Position numbers and translations under genes: made by a program. From positions 1-32,526 of the forward strand of contig JAFTFX010000033.1 in assembly GCA_017458225.1 (NCBI GenBank): 32,526 nt of DNA, given 5' to 3'. The notes below the pieces were generated by a model that did not search any database, was not told where the DNA came from, and was given only the letters and a program-made list of their open reading frames with translations. The stretch's first letter is position 1. The number at the start of each line of letters is the position of its first letter. Below, in pieces: positions 15,693-23,137 of the stretch. This DNA is from Prevotella sp. Its GTDB lineage: Bacteria; Bacteroidota; Bacteroidia; Bacteroidales; Bacteroidaceae.

Positions 15693-16793
15693 CTATTTCA
15701 GCGGATTCCAGCCTTGTGCCTTCAGTTCAAACTCTTGATTGTCACGTGTAACGAGCACTTGTCCGAACTTCTGGTCGGTGACGTGGCCTATCAGGTGCAC
15801 GTCGTCGAGTTCCTTCACCTTTTCAAGGTCTCCGATTGGCACAGTGAAGAGCAGTTCATAGTCTTCGCCGCCATTCAAAGCACAGGTGGTGACGTTCATG
15901 TTCATCTCCTCAGCCATCACGGCAGTCTGATAGTCGATGGGCAGTTCTTTCTCAAAGACACGGCACCCCACCCCACTCTGTTTGCAGATATGCATCAGTT
16001 CCGACGACAACCCGTCGCTGATGTCCATCATCGCCGTAGGACGGATGCCTGCCTCGCGCAACTTTCTCACAATGTCGCCACGTGCTTCAGTTTGCAACTG
16101 GCGCTGCAACAGATACTCCTTACCAGAGAAGTCGGGCTGAGCAAGGCTTGAAATTTGTGATTTAAGATTTATGATTTTATCCTGGTCGCCTTCTTTCTGG
16201 GCTGCAGCAATCTTTTTCTGCAAATCATCGACCTGACTATAGTAGACACTCTTCTCGCGTTCCAACAGCTGCAAGCCCATATAGGCGGCACCAAGATCGC
16301 CCGACACACAGATAAGATCGGTATCCTTGGCCCCGTTGCGATAGACGATGTCTTCCTTGCGAGCCTCGCCGATGCAGGTGATCGAGATAGCCAGTCCTGT
16401 ATAGGAAGAGGTGGTGTCGCCACCCACAATGTCAACTCCCCATTTCTCGCAGGCAAGCCGCAGACCTTCGTAAAACAGTTCTACGTCCTCTACGCTGAAG
16501 CGCTTCGAGAGTGCCAGCGATACGGTGATCTGGCGTGGCGTGCCATTCATGGCAAAGATGTCACTGATGTTCACCATCGCCGACTTGTAGCCCAAATGCT
16601 TCAGGTCGATATAGGTCAGGTCGAAGTGTACACCCTCCATCAGCATGTCGGTCGTCACGAGCACCTCGCTGTCAGGATAGCTGAGTACGGCACAGTCGTC
16701 GCCTACACCGTACTTCGTTGATTCATTATTTTTCTTGAGGTCTTTGGTCAGGCGGTCAATCAGTCCGAACTCTCCAAGTTTTGCTATTTCCAT
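15693..16793 (-). CDS. thiL: Thiamine-monophosphate kinase
   Basis: A 366-residue kinase of the AIR-synthetase/PurM-like superfamily that phosphorylates thiamine monophosphate to thiamine diphosphate. Signatures: V-G-D-D-C-A at 30-35, T-T-D-M-L-M-E-G-V-H-F (47-57), D-I-V-G-G-D-T-T (121-128), D-I-S-D-G-L-S-S-E and G-G-E-D-Y-E-L. Length is about 30 residues above the usual 320-345. The excess is at about 184-220, a charged stretch rich in Gln and Lys between L-E-R-E-K and F-S-G-K-E-Y, part of it encoded by a 7-base microrepeat. It is flanked by its own -7 box and a strong terminator. Confidence 0.94.
   Translation of the reverse strand: MEIAKLGEFGLIDRLTKDLKKNNESTKYGVGDDCAVLSYPDSEVLVTTDMLMEGVHFDLTYIDLKHLGYKSAMVNISDIFAMNGTPRQITVSLALSKRFSVEDVELFYEGLRLACEKWGVDIVGGDTTSSYTGLAISITCIGEARKEDIVYRNGAKDTDLICVSGDLGAAYMGLQLLEREKSVYYSQVDDLQKKIAAAQKEGDQDKIINLKSQISSLAQPDFSGKEYLLQRQLQTEARGDIVRKLREAGIRPTAMMDISDGLSSELMHICKQSGVGCRVFEKELPIDYQTAVMAEEMNMNVTTCALNGGEDYELLFTVPIGDLEKVKELDDVHLIGHVTDQKFGQVLVTRDNQEFELKAQGWNPLK
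16151..16181. repeat. 7-bp microrepeat inside thiL
   Basis: On the coding strand the bases read as about four 7-base units close to TAAATCA (AAAATCA, TAAATCT, TAAATCA, CAAATTT). The unit is not a multiple of three, yet the overall frame is preserved. The encoded residues (I-I-N-L-K-S-Q-I-S) lie in the extra loop. Confidence 0.7.
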
Positions 16794-16824
16794 ATATGGT
16801 TGTATTGTCTATTGTTTTCGACTG

Positions 16825-16832
16825 CAAAGTTA
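16825..16832 (-). promoter_or_regulatory. Probable -7 box for thiL
   Basis: Minus-strand TAACTTTG (16832-16825), giving an expected leader of about 27 bases before the thiL ATG. No clear upstream TTTG. It implies that thiL here has its own transcript. Confidence 0.45.
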
Positions 16833-16891
16833 AAAAAGTATTCTGAGAAATAGAAAGAAAAGGAAGAAAAAAGCTCTCCAACCAGAATGCG

Positions 16892-18208
16892 TTACATGTC
16901 CTCCAACGACAATGAACCTATGTGGACTGAGAGCTTTCGCAATTCGGGTGTCTGGTTTAGCACGTTCGCCACCTTCTCGCGGAACTCTTCTTCACAGTAC
17001 CTGTAACCCTGTTTCTTCAGCTCGTATATCCAGGCTTCCTTGGCTATCGGGTCGACGACAATTAGGTCAATTTCGTTGTCCCCTCGCCTGTCCCACCATT
17101 TCCCGACGATATATCGGCCTTGTTCCTGGAACTTCTGGACGAACCAGCGCTCCATCATGAAGCCCGACACGCTACTGTAGTCTCTCTTGATAATGTCGCC
17201 AAGCGCTTTCAAGGCTTTGTTCTCCACCAGTGCCTGATACTTGTAGAAAAACCTGAACCAGAATGTCAGGAAGCAGTCGCTTAGCGCATACCTTACCTTC
17301 TTGCTGTTTTCCTTGGCATAGAGCGGTAGCGACTTGTTAATTATCTTGTAGTAGTCCTCCAGCTTCACCAGATAGGGGCCAATGTTGCTGTTGCCCAACT
17401 CGTTCTCAATCTCGCCACGGGTTTTCAGCCCACTGGCTATGCAGGTCAGGATGGAGAAATAGGTCACATAGTCGGTGCCGAACTCTTCGATAAGAATGTT
17501 CCTGCCCTCATTGATGAAGGGGGAGTTCTCTTCGGTCAGTGCCGCCAGCATCTCGTCACGGTGCGTGTGGCCCTTGTCGAGCAACAGCGACACATACCAA
17601 GGCACACCACCAGTAATACTGTAGAGTGCCAACAGATCTTCCGAGGTGTATTCGGGATTGAAGTCGGCCAGGATCTGCTTCAGCACATCTGTTGTGAACG
17701 GCTGCAGGGTCATCTTCTCGTGCGCACGTCCAAAGAGCGGTTCCTCGTAGTCCTCGAATATCTTCTTCATCAGCGTGAATACCGAACCGCTGATAATCAG
17801 GTTCAGTCGGCTCTTGCTTTTGTGCAAGTCCCAGTCGCGCTGAATGTCGCTGAAGATGGTTGTATTTACCTTTAGGAAGTTTTGAAACTCATCGATGACT
17901 AGCGTGAACGGTCGGCTTTCAGACAGCTGCATAACAAACTTGAACACCTCGGAGAAAGTGTTTGGCGTACCAAGTATCGGGACGTTCAGTTTTTCCCGTA
18001 TCTCGCGTACATAGTCCTGACACAACAGCGCTTCCGCTTTCTTGCCGACGAAGAAATACAGCACCGTTTCGTCACCGCATCTGATGGAAAGCTCCGTCTT
18101 GCCGATACGCCTCCGTCCCATCAGCACCGTCATCCGTGCCTCGCGCTTGCTTTGCCGGAGCACGTTTTGGAGTGTCTGCAACTCACTCTCCCTGTCATAG
18201 AACTTCAT
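16892..18208 (-). CDS. ATPase with C-terminal DUF234-type nuclease-like domain
   Basis: A 438-residue STAND/AAA-like ATPase (ATPase_2, archaeal-ATPase type) with a C-terminal DUF234-like domain. Walker A is G-R-R-R-I-G-K-T (31-38) and Walker B F-T-L-V-I-D-E-F (101-108). A winged-helix region follows at about 250-330. The C-terminus has Asp381 in N-E-I-D-L-I and Glu396-x-Lys398 in Y-E-L-K-K, the D...ExK arrangement of PD-(D/E)XK enzymes. The family is abundant in Bacteroidetes and archaea with no settled function; no signal peptide. Stand-alone gene with a full-consensus promoter and an inverted repeat in its leader. It sits between thiL and punA. Confidence 0.85.
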   Translation of the reverse strand: MKFYDRESELQTLQNVLRQSKREARMTVLMGRRRIGKTELSIRCGDETVLYFFVGKKAEALLCQDYVREIREKLNVPILGTPNTFSEVFKFVMQLSESRPFTLVIDEFQNFLKVNTTIFSDIQRDWDLHKSKSRLNLIISGSVFTLMKKIFEDYEEPLFGRAHEKMTLQPFTTDVLKQILADFNPEYTSEDLLALYSITGGVPWYVSLLLDKGHTHRDEMLAALTEENSPFINEGRNILIEEFGTDYVTYFSILTCIASGLKTRGEIENELGNSNIGPYLVKLEDYYKIINKSLPLYAKENSKKVRYALSDCFLTFWFRFFYKYQALVENKALKALGDIIKRDYSSVSGFMMERWFVQKFQEQGRYIVGKWWDRRGDNEIDLIVVDPIAKEAWIYELKKQGYRYCEEEFREKVANVLNQTPELRKLSVHIGSLSLEDM

Positions 18209-18222
18209 AGACCAAATAAATA

Positions 18223-18251
18223 GTAATCCTTATTACCGTAGTGGAGATTAC
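18223..18251. promoter_or_regulatory. Inverted repeat in the leader of the ATPase gene
   Basis: GTAATC (18223-18228) and GATTAC (18246-18251) are exact inverted copies separated by 17 bases. They lie between the -7 box and the ATG, where an operator or an RNA hairpin could act. Six-base arms can occur by chance. Confidence 0.35.
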
Positions 18252-18256
18252 TTTTG

Positions 18257-18287
18257 CAAAGATACAAATAATATCCATTCAAACAAA
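18257..18287 (-). promoter_or_regulatory. Promoter of the ATPase gene
   Basis: TTTG (18287-18284), a 19-base spacer and TATCTTTG (18264-18257) on the minus strand: a full consensus match. Leader of about 45 bases. Confidence 0.75.
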
Positions 18288-18333
18288 CGAAATCGAGGAA
18301 AAAAGAAAGAAAAAGACGTTTTTCAGTAAAAAT

Positions 18334-18525
18334 ATTGGATGTTCCAGCAATTTTGATTACTTTTGCACTGTGCCTTTTGACCTCAACAGAAAAAGGTATG
18401 AGGCACAAATATCATTATTTGCTCATTCGCACCTCGAATTACCACCTCAGCAAGTGAAGGGCAATATCAATCATCAAGAGGCTTGCGCCATAAAGCGCAG
18501 GCTTCCCATAGATGATTGAAGGTAA
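18334..18525 (+). ncRNA. Candidate structured RNA with its own promoter
   Basis: ATTG (18334-18337), a 20-base spacer and TACTTTTG (18358-18365) form a plus-strand promoter predicting a start near 18370. From there come a hairpin GTGCCT/AGGCAC (18370-18375 with 18401-18406, inner ACCT/AGGT) and a longer one near 18472-18523: outer CAATCATC/GATGATTG, inner GCTTGCGC/GCGCAGGC with one G-U pair. No convincing reading frame explains the segment. No clear T-run marks the 3' end. It could be a trans-acting RNA or a 6S-like RNA, but I do not recognise a known family. Confidence 0.35.
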
Positions 18526-18683
18526 GTTCCAAACCTGACGTGCGTATGGTGAATGTCTACGTATTCTTTTATGCCCTAAAAGTTAGTGTGGATTTCACCA
18601 CGAGGACACGAAACATTAACCAAAACAATGAGCAAGATGAGATTAAAAGCATTACTGACATTAACTACATTCAACGAGTTTTT

Positions 18684-18759
18684 GCTTGTAAGCAAAAGGT
18701 CTTCTGCTTGTAAGCGAATGGTCTTCTGCTTGTAAGTGAATGGTCGTTTGCTTGTAAGC
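18684..18759. repeat. 22-bp tandem array, four units with palindromic core
   Basis: The core GCTTGTAAGC (one copy ends GT) recurs at 18684, 18706, 18728 and 18750, exactly 22 bases apart. The outer two copies extend to the palindrome TTTGCTTGTAAGCAAA. Linkers (GGTCTTC, GGTCG) are similar but not identical. It lies between the candidate RNA and the punA terminator. Other content of the gap 18526-18850: a small hairpin ATTTG/CAAAT with CCGC/GCGG at 18780-18804, and no gene. Confidence 0.9.
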
Positions 18760-18842
18760 AAAAGCTGCAAAGGCTCAGGATTTGCACCGCAATATGCGGC
18801 AAATAGTACTGTCAAAGAACATGTTTTGTACCGCAAAATCCA

Positions 18843-18882
18843 TAAAAAAACGGACGGCAACGCCCAAGGGGGCGAGCCGTCC
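18843..18882 (-). terminator. Intrinsic terminator of the sppA-lpxK-punA unit
   Basis: GGACGG (18852-18857) pairs with CCGTCC (18877-18882), with an inner GCCC/GGGC stem. On the minus strand the stem is followed by GTTTTTTTA. It begins 20 bases after the punA stop. Confidence 0.85.
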
Positions 18883-18902
18883 ATAAATGTTTCGTAAACA
18901 GG

Positions 18903-19793
18903 TTACGCCTTGCTCTTCCACTCTTCTGTGGGGTGATTCTCGTTGACCTTTTTGTTGGCAGTATTGCTCTCCAACAGCTCGGAGCGCACAATCATTTCGC
19001 GCATCAGTTCGGTCATGATGGGCTGAGCCTTATTGGCAGCCTCCTGCACCTCCTCATGGCTAACCTCAACAGGAATATCGAAGCCGCCAAGGTCGGTCAC
19101 TATGCTTACACCGAAGACGCGGATGCCGCAGTGATGGGCTACGATGACCTCGGGCACAGTGGACATGCCAACGGTGTCACCCCCCAGTGTGCGATACATG
19201 CGATACTCAGCAGGAGTCTCAAACGTGGGTCCCTGCACGCCCATATAGACACCATACTGCAGGCGGATGTTCTTCTCGCGGGCTATCTGACTGGCCAGAC
19301 GGATGAGCTGGGTGTCGTAGGTCTCGTGCATATCGGGGAAACGAGGACCTGTGGGGAAGTTCTTGCCGCGCAAGGGATGCTCGGGGAAGAAATTGATATG
19401 GTCGGTAATCACCATCAGGTCGCCAATCTTGAAGCCAGGGTTCATGCCACCGGCAGCATTCGAGACGAAAAGTGTCTTGATGCCCAACTCGTACATCACG
19501 CGAACGGGGAAGGTAACCTCCTTCATGGAGTAGCCCTCGTAGTAGTGGAAACGGCCCTGCATAGCCATAATGTCTACGCCGCCCAGCTTTCCGAAGATAA
19601 GCTTGCCGCTATGGCCCTCAACGGTAGATACAGGGAAGTTAGGAATTTCTGAGTAGGGGAACTCAAGCGTGTCAGTTATTTCTGAAGCTAATTGTCCGAG
19701 GCCTGTCCCCAGAACGATGGCTGTTTTCGGACTTGTGGTCATCCTTTCTTTTAACCAGGATGCTGTTTCTTGAATTTTTTCGTACATAGCCAA
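18903..19793 (-). CDS. punA: Purine nucleoside phosphorylase (trimeric type)
   Basis: A 296-residue enzyme that splits inosine and guanosine with phosphate to the free base and ribose-1-phosphate. Signatures: V-L-G-T-G-L-G-Q-L (27-35) for phosphate binding, S-N-A-A-G-G-M-N (about 112-119), I-T-D-H-I-N-F, F-E-T-P-A-E-Y, and M-S-T-V-P-E-V-I-V-A for base recognition. The last 25 residues are polar and lie beyond the usual 270-275. The start overlaps the end of lpxK by 122 bases. The N-terminus M-Y-E-K-I-Q-E-T-A matches relatives, so the start (19793, or 19787 with the second ATG) is well supported. Confidence 0.93.
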   Translation of the reverse strand: MAMYEKIQETASWLKERMTTSPKTAIVLGTGLGQLASEITDTLEFPYSEIPNFPVSTVEGHSGKLIFGKLGGVDIMAMQGRFHYYEGYSMKEVTFPVRVMYELGIKTLFVSNAAGGMNPGFKIGDLMVITDHINFFPEHPLRGKNFPTGPRFPDMHETYDTQLIRLASQIAREKNIRLQYGVYMGVQGPTFETPAEYRMYRTLGGDTVGMSTVPEVIVAHHCGIRVFGVSIVTDLGGFDIPVEVSHEEVQEAANKAQPIMTELMREMIVRSELLESNTANKKVNENHPTEEWKSKA

Positions 19794-20838
19794 TAATGTT
19801 TTCGTTAAATATTTCCTGTTGTTCCAACATGAACTTTATTCTCACAGGCAGAGAGTATATACTTTTTTTGACTTCATCGCTGAACCCTTTGCAACTCACA
19901 ATTCTGGCCGCATCTTTTTCTGTAGTGATGATACACTTCGGAGATGGCAGGGCAGCAAAGGTGTCGTTGATATGCTGAATGTCTTTTTCCTTGAACTGAT
20001 GGTGATCGGAGAAAGACAGCGGATACAGATGCTGCGTATAGGGCGACAAGTCTTCCATCAGCTGTTGCGGCGAAGCAATACCTGTCAGCAACAGTACGTT
20101 TTCTTCTGGATGCAGATCGGTCAGAGGACGCTCCACCTTATTATATATATGGTGCAGATTCTCGTACTCGAGTGTCGTAAAGAACAAATGCTGATAGGGA
20201 TAGAGATTCATTGCCTTAGTGATTACGCGGAACTCCATAGGCTTCAAGTCTCTCGGGCACTTCGTCACAATCACAATGTCAGCACGGTCTTTCCCTCCTA
20301 ACGGCTCGCGCAGCCGGCCAGCCGGCAGCAGTTGGTCGTAGATAATCAGTCGATGATAGTCGACCAGCAGGATGCTGACACCCGGCTTTACATAGCGATG
20401 CTGGAAGGCATCGTCAAGCAAAATGACATCCAGATTCTTGTTTTGCTCCGTCAGCATCGTAATGCCGTGCACTCGATCTTTGTCTACCGCAATAGTGATG
20501 CCATCGAATTTCGTCTTCATCTGGAAAGGCTCGTCTCCGATTTCACTGGCCGTGGTCTGTTCGTCAGCTACCAGGAAGCCCTTCGTATGGCGCTTATAGC
20601 CCCGACTGAGCACAGCCACATTCACCTGGTCTTTCAACAACCTGATGAGATACTCCACATGAGGGGTCTTCCCTGTGCCTCCTACCGTAATATTTCCTAC
20701 CGAGATAACGGGTGTATGGAAGGCATGGCTTTTCAGAATTCCCACGTCAAAGAGGAAATTTCTGAACCTCACCCCACAACCATACAGCCAACTGAAGGGC
20801 AACAGCCATTTGTTAATTCTGATGAAATCGCCTTCCAT
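19672..20838 (-). CDS. lpxK: Tetraacyldisaccharide 4'-kinase
   Basis: A 388-residue lipid A kinase that phosphorylates the 4' position of the tetraacyldisaccharide precursor at the inner membrane. The P-loop is G-G-T-G-K-T at 53-58 within S-V-G-N-I-T-V-G-G, preceded by a hydrophobic N-terminal segment (about 10-30) that docks to the membrane; L-L-D-D-A-F-Q-H-R (about 140-148) is the conserved active-site block. It shows a Gram-negative envelope with lipid A. The last roughly 40 codons lie inside punA in another frame, ending in a very polar, basic tail. It starts 41 bases after sppA. Confidence 0.93.
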   Translation of the reverse strand: MEGDFIRINKWLLPFSWLYGCGVRFRNFLFDVGILKSHAFHTPVISVGNITVGGTGKTPHVEYLIRLLKDQVNVAVLSRGYKRHTKGFLVADEQTTASEIGDEPFQMKTKFDGITIAVDKDRVHGITMLTEQNKNLDVILLDDAFQHRYVKPGVSILLVDYHRLIIYDQLLPAGRLREPLGGKDRADIVIVTKCPRDLKPMEFRVITKAMNLYPYQHLFFTTLEYENLHHIYNKVERPLTDLHPEENVLLLTGIASPQQLMEDLSPYTQHLYPLSFSDHHQFKEKDIQHINDTFAALPSPKCIITTEKDAARIVSCKGFSDEVKKSIYSLPVRIKFMLEQQEIFNENIIGYVRKNSRNSILVKRKDDHKSENSHRSGDRPRTISFRNN

Positions 20839-20879
20839 CCCTTTATTGCATTAAAACGTTCACGAGCAATACCGTCCGA

Positions 20880-22670
20880 TTACTTCACAGCCACGCTGTA
20901 TGGCAGGCGTGCCTGCAGACGGTTGCGCTGTTGATCGAGGCGCATCTGCATAACGGGCTCATACAGATCGCCCAGCAGGGCATGGAGCTCACCGTCAAGA
21001 TAAGTACCCTTGTTCTTGTCATCATCCAGGAACGAGTCCATCCAGTCTTTCTTTCCAGGATGTACGCCCGTATGATATTCGTCAACCTTTGCCAGTTCAG
21101 CAGCTTTCTTCACTGCATCGTCGAGCGAGCCAAGGCTGTCAACCAAATGGATGGGCAGTGCATCGGTAGCCAGCCACACACGTCCTTGAGCAACCTCATG
21201 AACTTCGTCGCGTGTCATACCGCGGCCCTTCCCCACGATACCGAGGAATGTCTCGTAGCCACGATCCACATAGGTCTGCATGAAGGCAATCTCCTGACTG
21301 TTCTCCTTGGCCAGCACCAGGTTGTTCTCATAATCGGTGTATTTATTGGTTGTCACACCGTCGAAAGTGACACCCAGCTTGTCAGTAACCAAACCGCTGA
21401 GGTTCGGAATCAGTCCGAAGATGCCGATAGAACCAGTAATCGTAGTGGGCTCAGCCATGATATAGTTGGCACCCGAGCTAATCATATAGCCGCCCGATGC
21501 AGCCACGCCGCCCATCGACACAACAACCGGTTTCTTGGCCTTCAGGTTCTCAACGGCACGCCATATCTGCTCAGAAGCCACTGCGCTGCCACCGCCTGAG
21601 TTCACACGAATCACCACAGCCTTCACATCGTCATCATCAGCCAGTTTGTTCAGGTCGTCCACTGTGGTGCTACCCACGATGGCATGACCACTGGCGAATG
21701 CGCTCAGGGGTTGATCAATAATCTCACCATAGGCATAATAGATAGCGATTTCGTCGCCCTTGTCCTTCTTCTTGGCTTTCACATTCAGCATGTCAGAGAA
21801 AAGCAGCTGGTTAATGTCATCGTCGTCGTCGAGTTCCAGTTTGGCCTTGATGACATTCTTGATCTCGTCGGGATACATCAGGCCGTCAATCAGGCGTGCC
21901 TGCAGATAGTCATCGGGATTGGCAAACACCATGATACTGTCGTTGGCCAACTGGTCGAGCTTCTCCACCGTGGTCTTTCGACTGTCAGCCATGTCCTTTA
22001 GCATGTGCTGCCAAATGCCCTGCAGATAGGCCAGACGCTGTTCACGGTCCTCGTCGCTCATGCCCTTACGGGTCTGGCGCTCCACATAGCTCTTATATTT
22101 ACCTACACGAACAGGCTGGTACTTAATGCCCAGTTTCTCGTAGAGACCAGCCATATACTCGTTCTTGCCACCCAGACCTTTAAAGTCTATCATGCCCGTC
22201 TTGTTCAAGAAGATGCTGTCGGCCACCGAAGCCACATAGTAGCTGGTCTGCAAGTACTGGTCGGCATAGGCAATGATCCACTTGCCACTCTCTTTGAAAT
22301 CCAGCAGTGCATCGCGAATCTGCTGAGCCGAGGCTGGCGAGTCGAATGCCATCACGCCACCCTCCAGATAGATGCCCTTCACATCGTCATTGTCTTTTGC
22401 CTTCCGTATGCAGGCAATGATGTCGTCAAGGCCCATCTCTTCCATATCGGTCTGCCCCAGCAGCGACGAGAAGGGGTTGCTCTCTTCTGAACGCTCATTG
22501 ACCACGCCATTCATTTTCAGTACGAACACCGAATTGTCCTCTACCTTCGTCGAAGCAGAATCACTGGCAATCACGCCGACAATTGAAATCATAAACAAGA
22601 TGCCTGAGATGACAGACAGCAACACGATACCACAGATGGTGGCAAGTGTGAATTTAAAAAAATCTTTCAT
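20880..22670 (-). CDS. sppA: Signal peptide peptidase SppA, 67-kDa type
   Basis: A 596-residue membrane-anchored serine protease that degrades leftover signal peptides. An N-terminal transmembrane segment (about 8-34) leads into two tandem ClpP-like domains. The catalytic dyad is visible: Lys193 in V-G-K-Y-K-S-Y-V-E of the first domain and Ser392 in V-A-A-S-G-G-Y of the second, matching E. coli Lys209 and Ser409. Length is in the normal range for the long form (about 590-620). It is the first gene of an operon with lpxK and punA. Confidence 0.96.
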   Translation of the reverse strand: MKDFFKFTLATICGIVLLSVISGILFMISIVGVIASDSASTKVEDNSVFVLKMNGVVNERSEESNPFSSLLGQTDMEEMGLDDIIACIRKAKDNDDVKGIYLEGGVMAFDSPASAQQIRDALLDFKESGKWIIAYADQYLQTSYYVASVADSIFLNKTGMIDFKGLGGKNEYMAGLYEKLGIKYQPVRVGKYKSYVERQTRKGMSDEDREQRLAYLQGIWQHMLKDMADSRKTTVEKLDQLANDSIMVFANPDDYLQARLIDGLMYPDEIKNVIKAKLELDDDDDINQLLFSDMLNVKAKKKDKGDEIAIYYAYGEIIDQPLSAFASGHAIVGSTTVDDLNKLADDDDVKAVVIRVNSGGGSAVASEQIWRAVENLKAKKPVVVSMGGVAASGGYMISSGANYIMAEPTTITGSIGIFGLIPNLSGLVTDKLGVTFDGVTTNKYTDYENNLVLAKENSQEIAFMQTYVDRGYETFLGIVGKGRGMTRDEVHEVAQGRVWLATDALPIHLVDSLGSLDDAVKKAAELAKVDEYHTGVHPGKKDWMDSFLDDDKNKGTYLDGELHALLGDLYEPVMQMRLDQQRNRLQARLPYSVAVK

Positions 22671-22733
22671 TGTATAAAGCTTAATACATTTTATGTTAGT
22701 GTCCTATTTACACGTTGTTTCTCACAACTGCTG

Positions 22734-22741
22734 CAAAGATA
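22734..22741 (-). promoter_or_regulatory. Probable -7 box of the sppA operon
   Basis: Minus-strand TATCTTTG (22741-22734). The element 21 bases upstream is TTCG, a partial match to TTTG. The predicted leader is about 60 bases. Confidence 0.5.
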
Positions 22742-22810
22742 CACATTATTTTTGATTAAGCGCGAAAAAACAGGTAAGAATTTGTCATTGAAGGCCAGAA
22801 AAGGCAATAT

Positions 22811-22949
22811 TAGAAAGAAAATGAGTCGAACTTCCCAGCCCGACTCAATCCTTTTACCATAAAATTACTAACTAAAACTATTTCACTTAAACTATTACAA
22901 AATGTGCTTATATATTAAACTAAGTAGTTGTTTTTCGATTGCAAAAGTA
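22811..22949 (-). ncRNA. Candidate small transcript with promoter and terminator
   Basis: Minus-strand TACTTTTG (22949-22942) is followed about 95 bases later by a terminator-like hairpin, TGAGTCG/CGACTCA (22822-22847), and then TTTTCTTTCT. A TTGG element lies 21 bases upstream of the -7 box. The only frame inside is a 16-codon one beginning at 22863, whose own 3' half is the hairpin. So this looks like a short RNA or a minimal leader, expressed upstream of and in the same direction as sppA. The rest of the 22671-23137 gap holds only AT-rich sequence and the promoters listed. Confidence 0.35.
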
Positions 22950-23096
22950 GTAAGTTCTGCCAAAACAGGCCCAATAATTCCGTACAATTAGTTGTATTTT
23001 TGTACAAAAACCGTCATCATGGGATTATTTTACAACTTTTGGTAACTTTTCGCCGATGTTTTTGATAGTTTTCAGCACAGTTTCAATAGTTTTTTA

Positions 23097-23104
23097 TATC
23101 TTTG
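23097..23104 (+). promoter_or_regulatory. Probable -7 box of the GH28 gene
   Basis: TATCTTTG (23097-23104), 33 bases before the ATG. The upstream element is poor, which would fit dependence on an activator or on an alternative sigma factor (inference). Confidence 0.5.
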
Positions 23105-23137
23105 TGCCCAGAAAACTAATCTAAAAGTAACGAAACA

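Noticed and set aside
18516-18713. Plus-strand frame of 65 codons
   Set aside because: No recognisable protein and it ends within the repeat array; a structured RNA and array explain the region better.
18684-18759. CRISPR-like array
   Set aside because: Units are directly adjacent with related 5-7 base linkers, no unique spacers of about 30 bases and no cas genes.
18576-18884. Minus-strand frame of 102 codons through the 22-bp array
   Set aside because: The period of 22 is not a multiple of three, so the peptide is a by-product; it also covers the punA terminator.
18933-19652. Plus-strand frame of 239 codons opposite punA
   Set aside because: Shadow of punA with no independent signal; the operon's terminator and promoter are on the minus strand.
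20931-21599. Plus-strand frame of 222 codons opposite sppA
   Set aside because: Shadow of sppA; the catalytic residues of SppA are intact on the minus strand.
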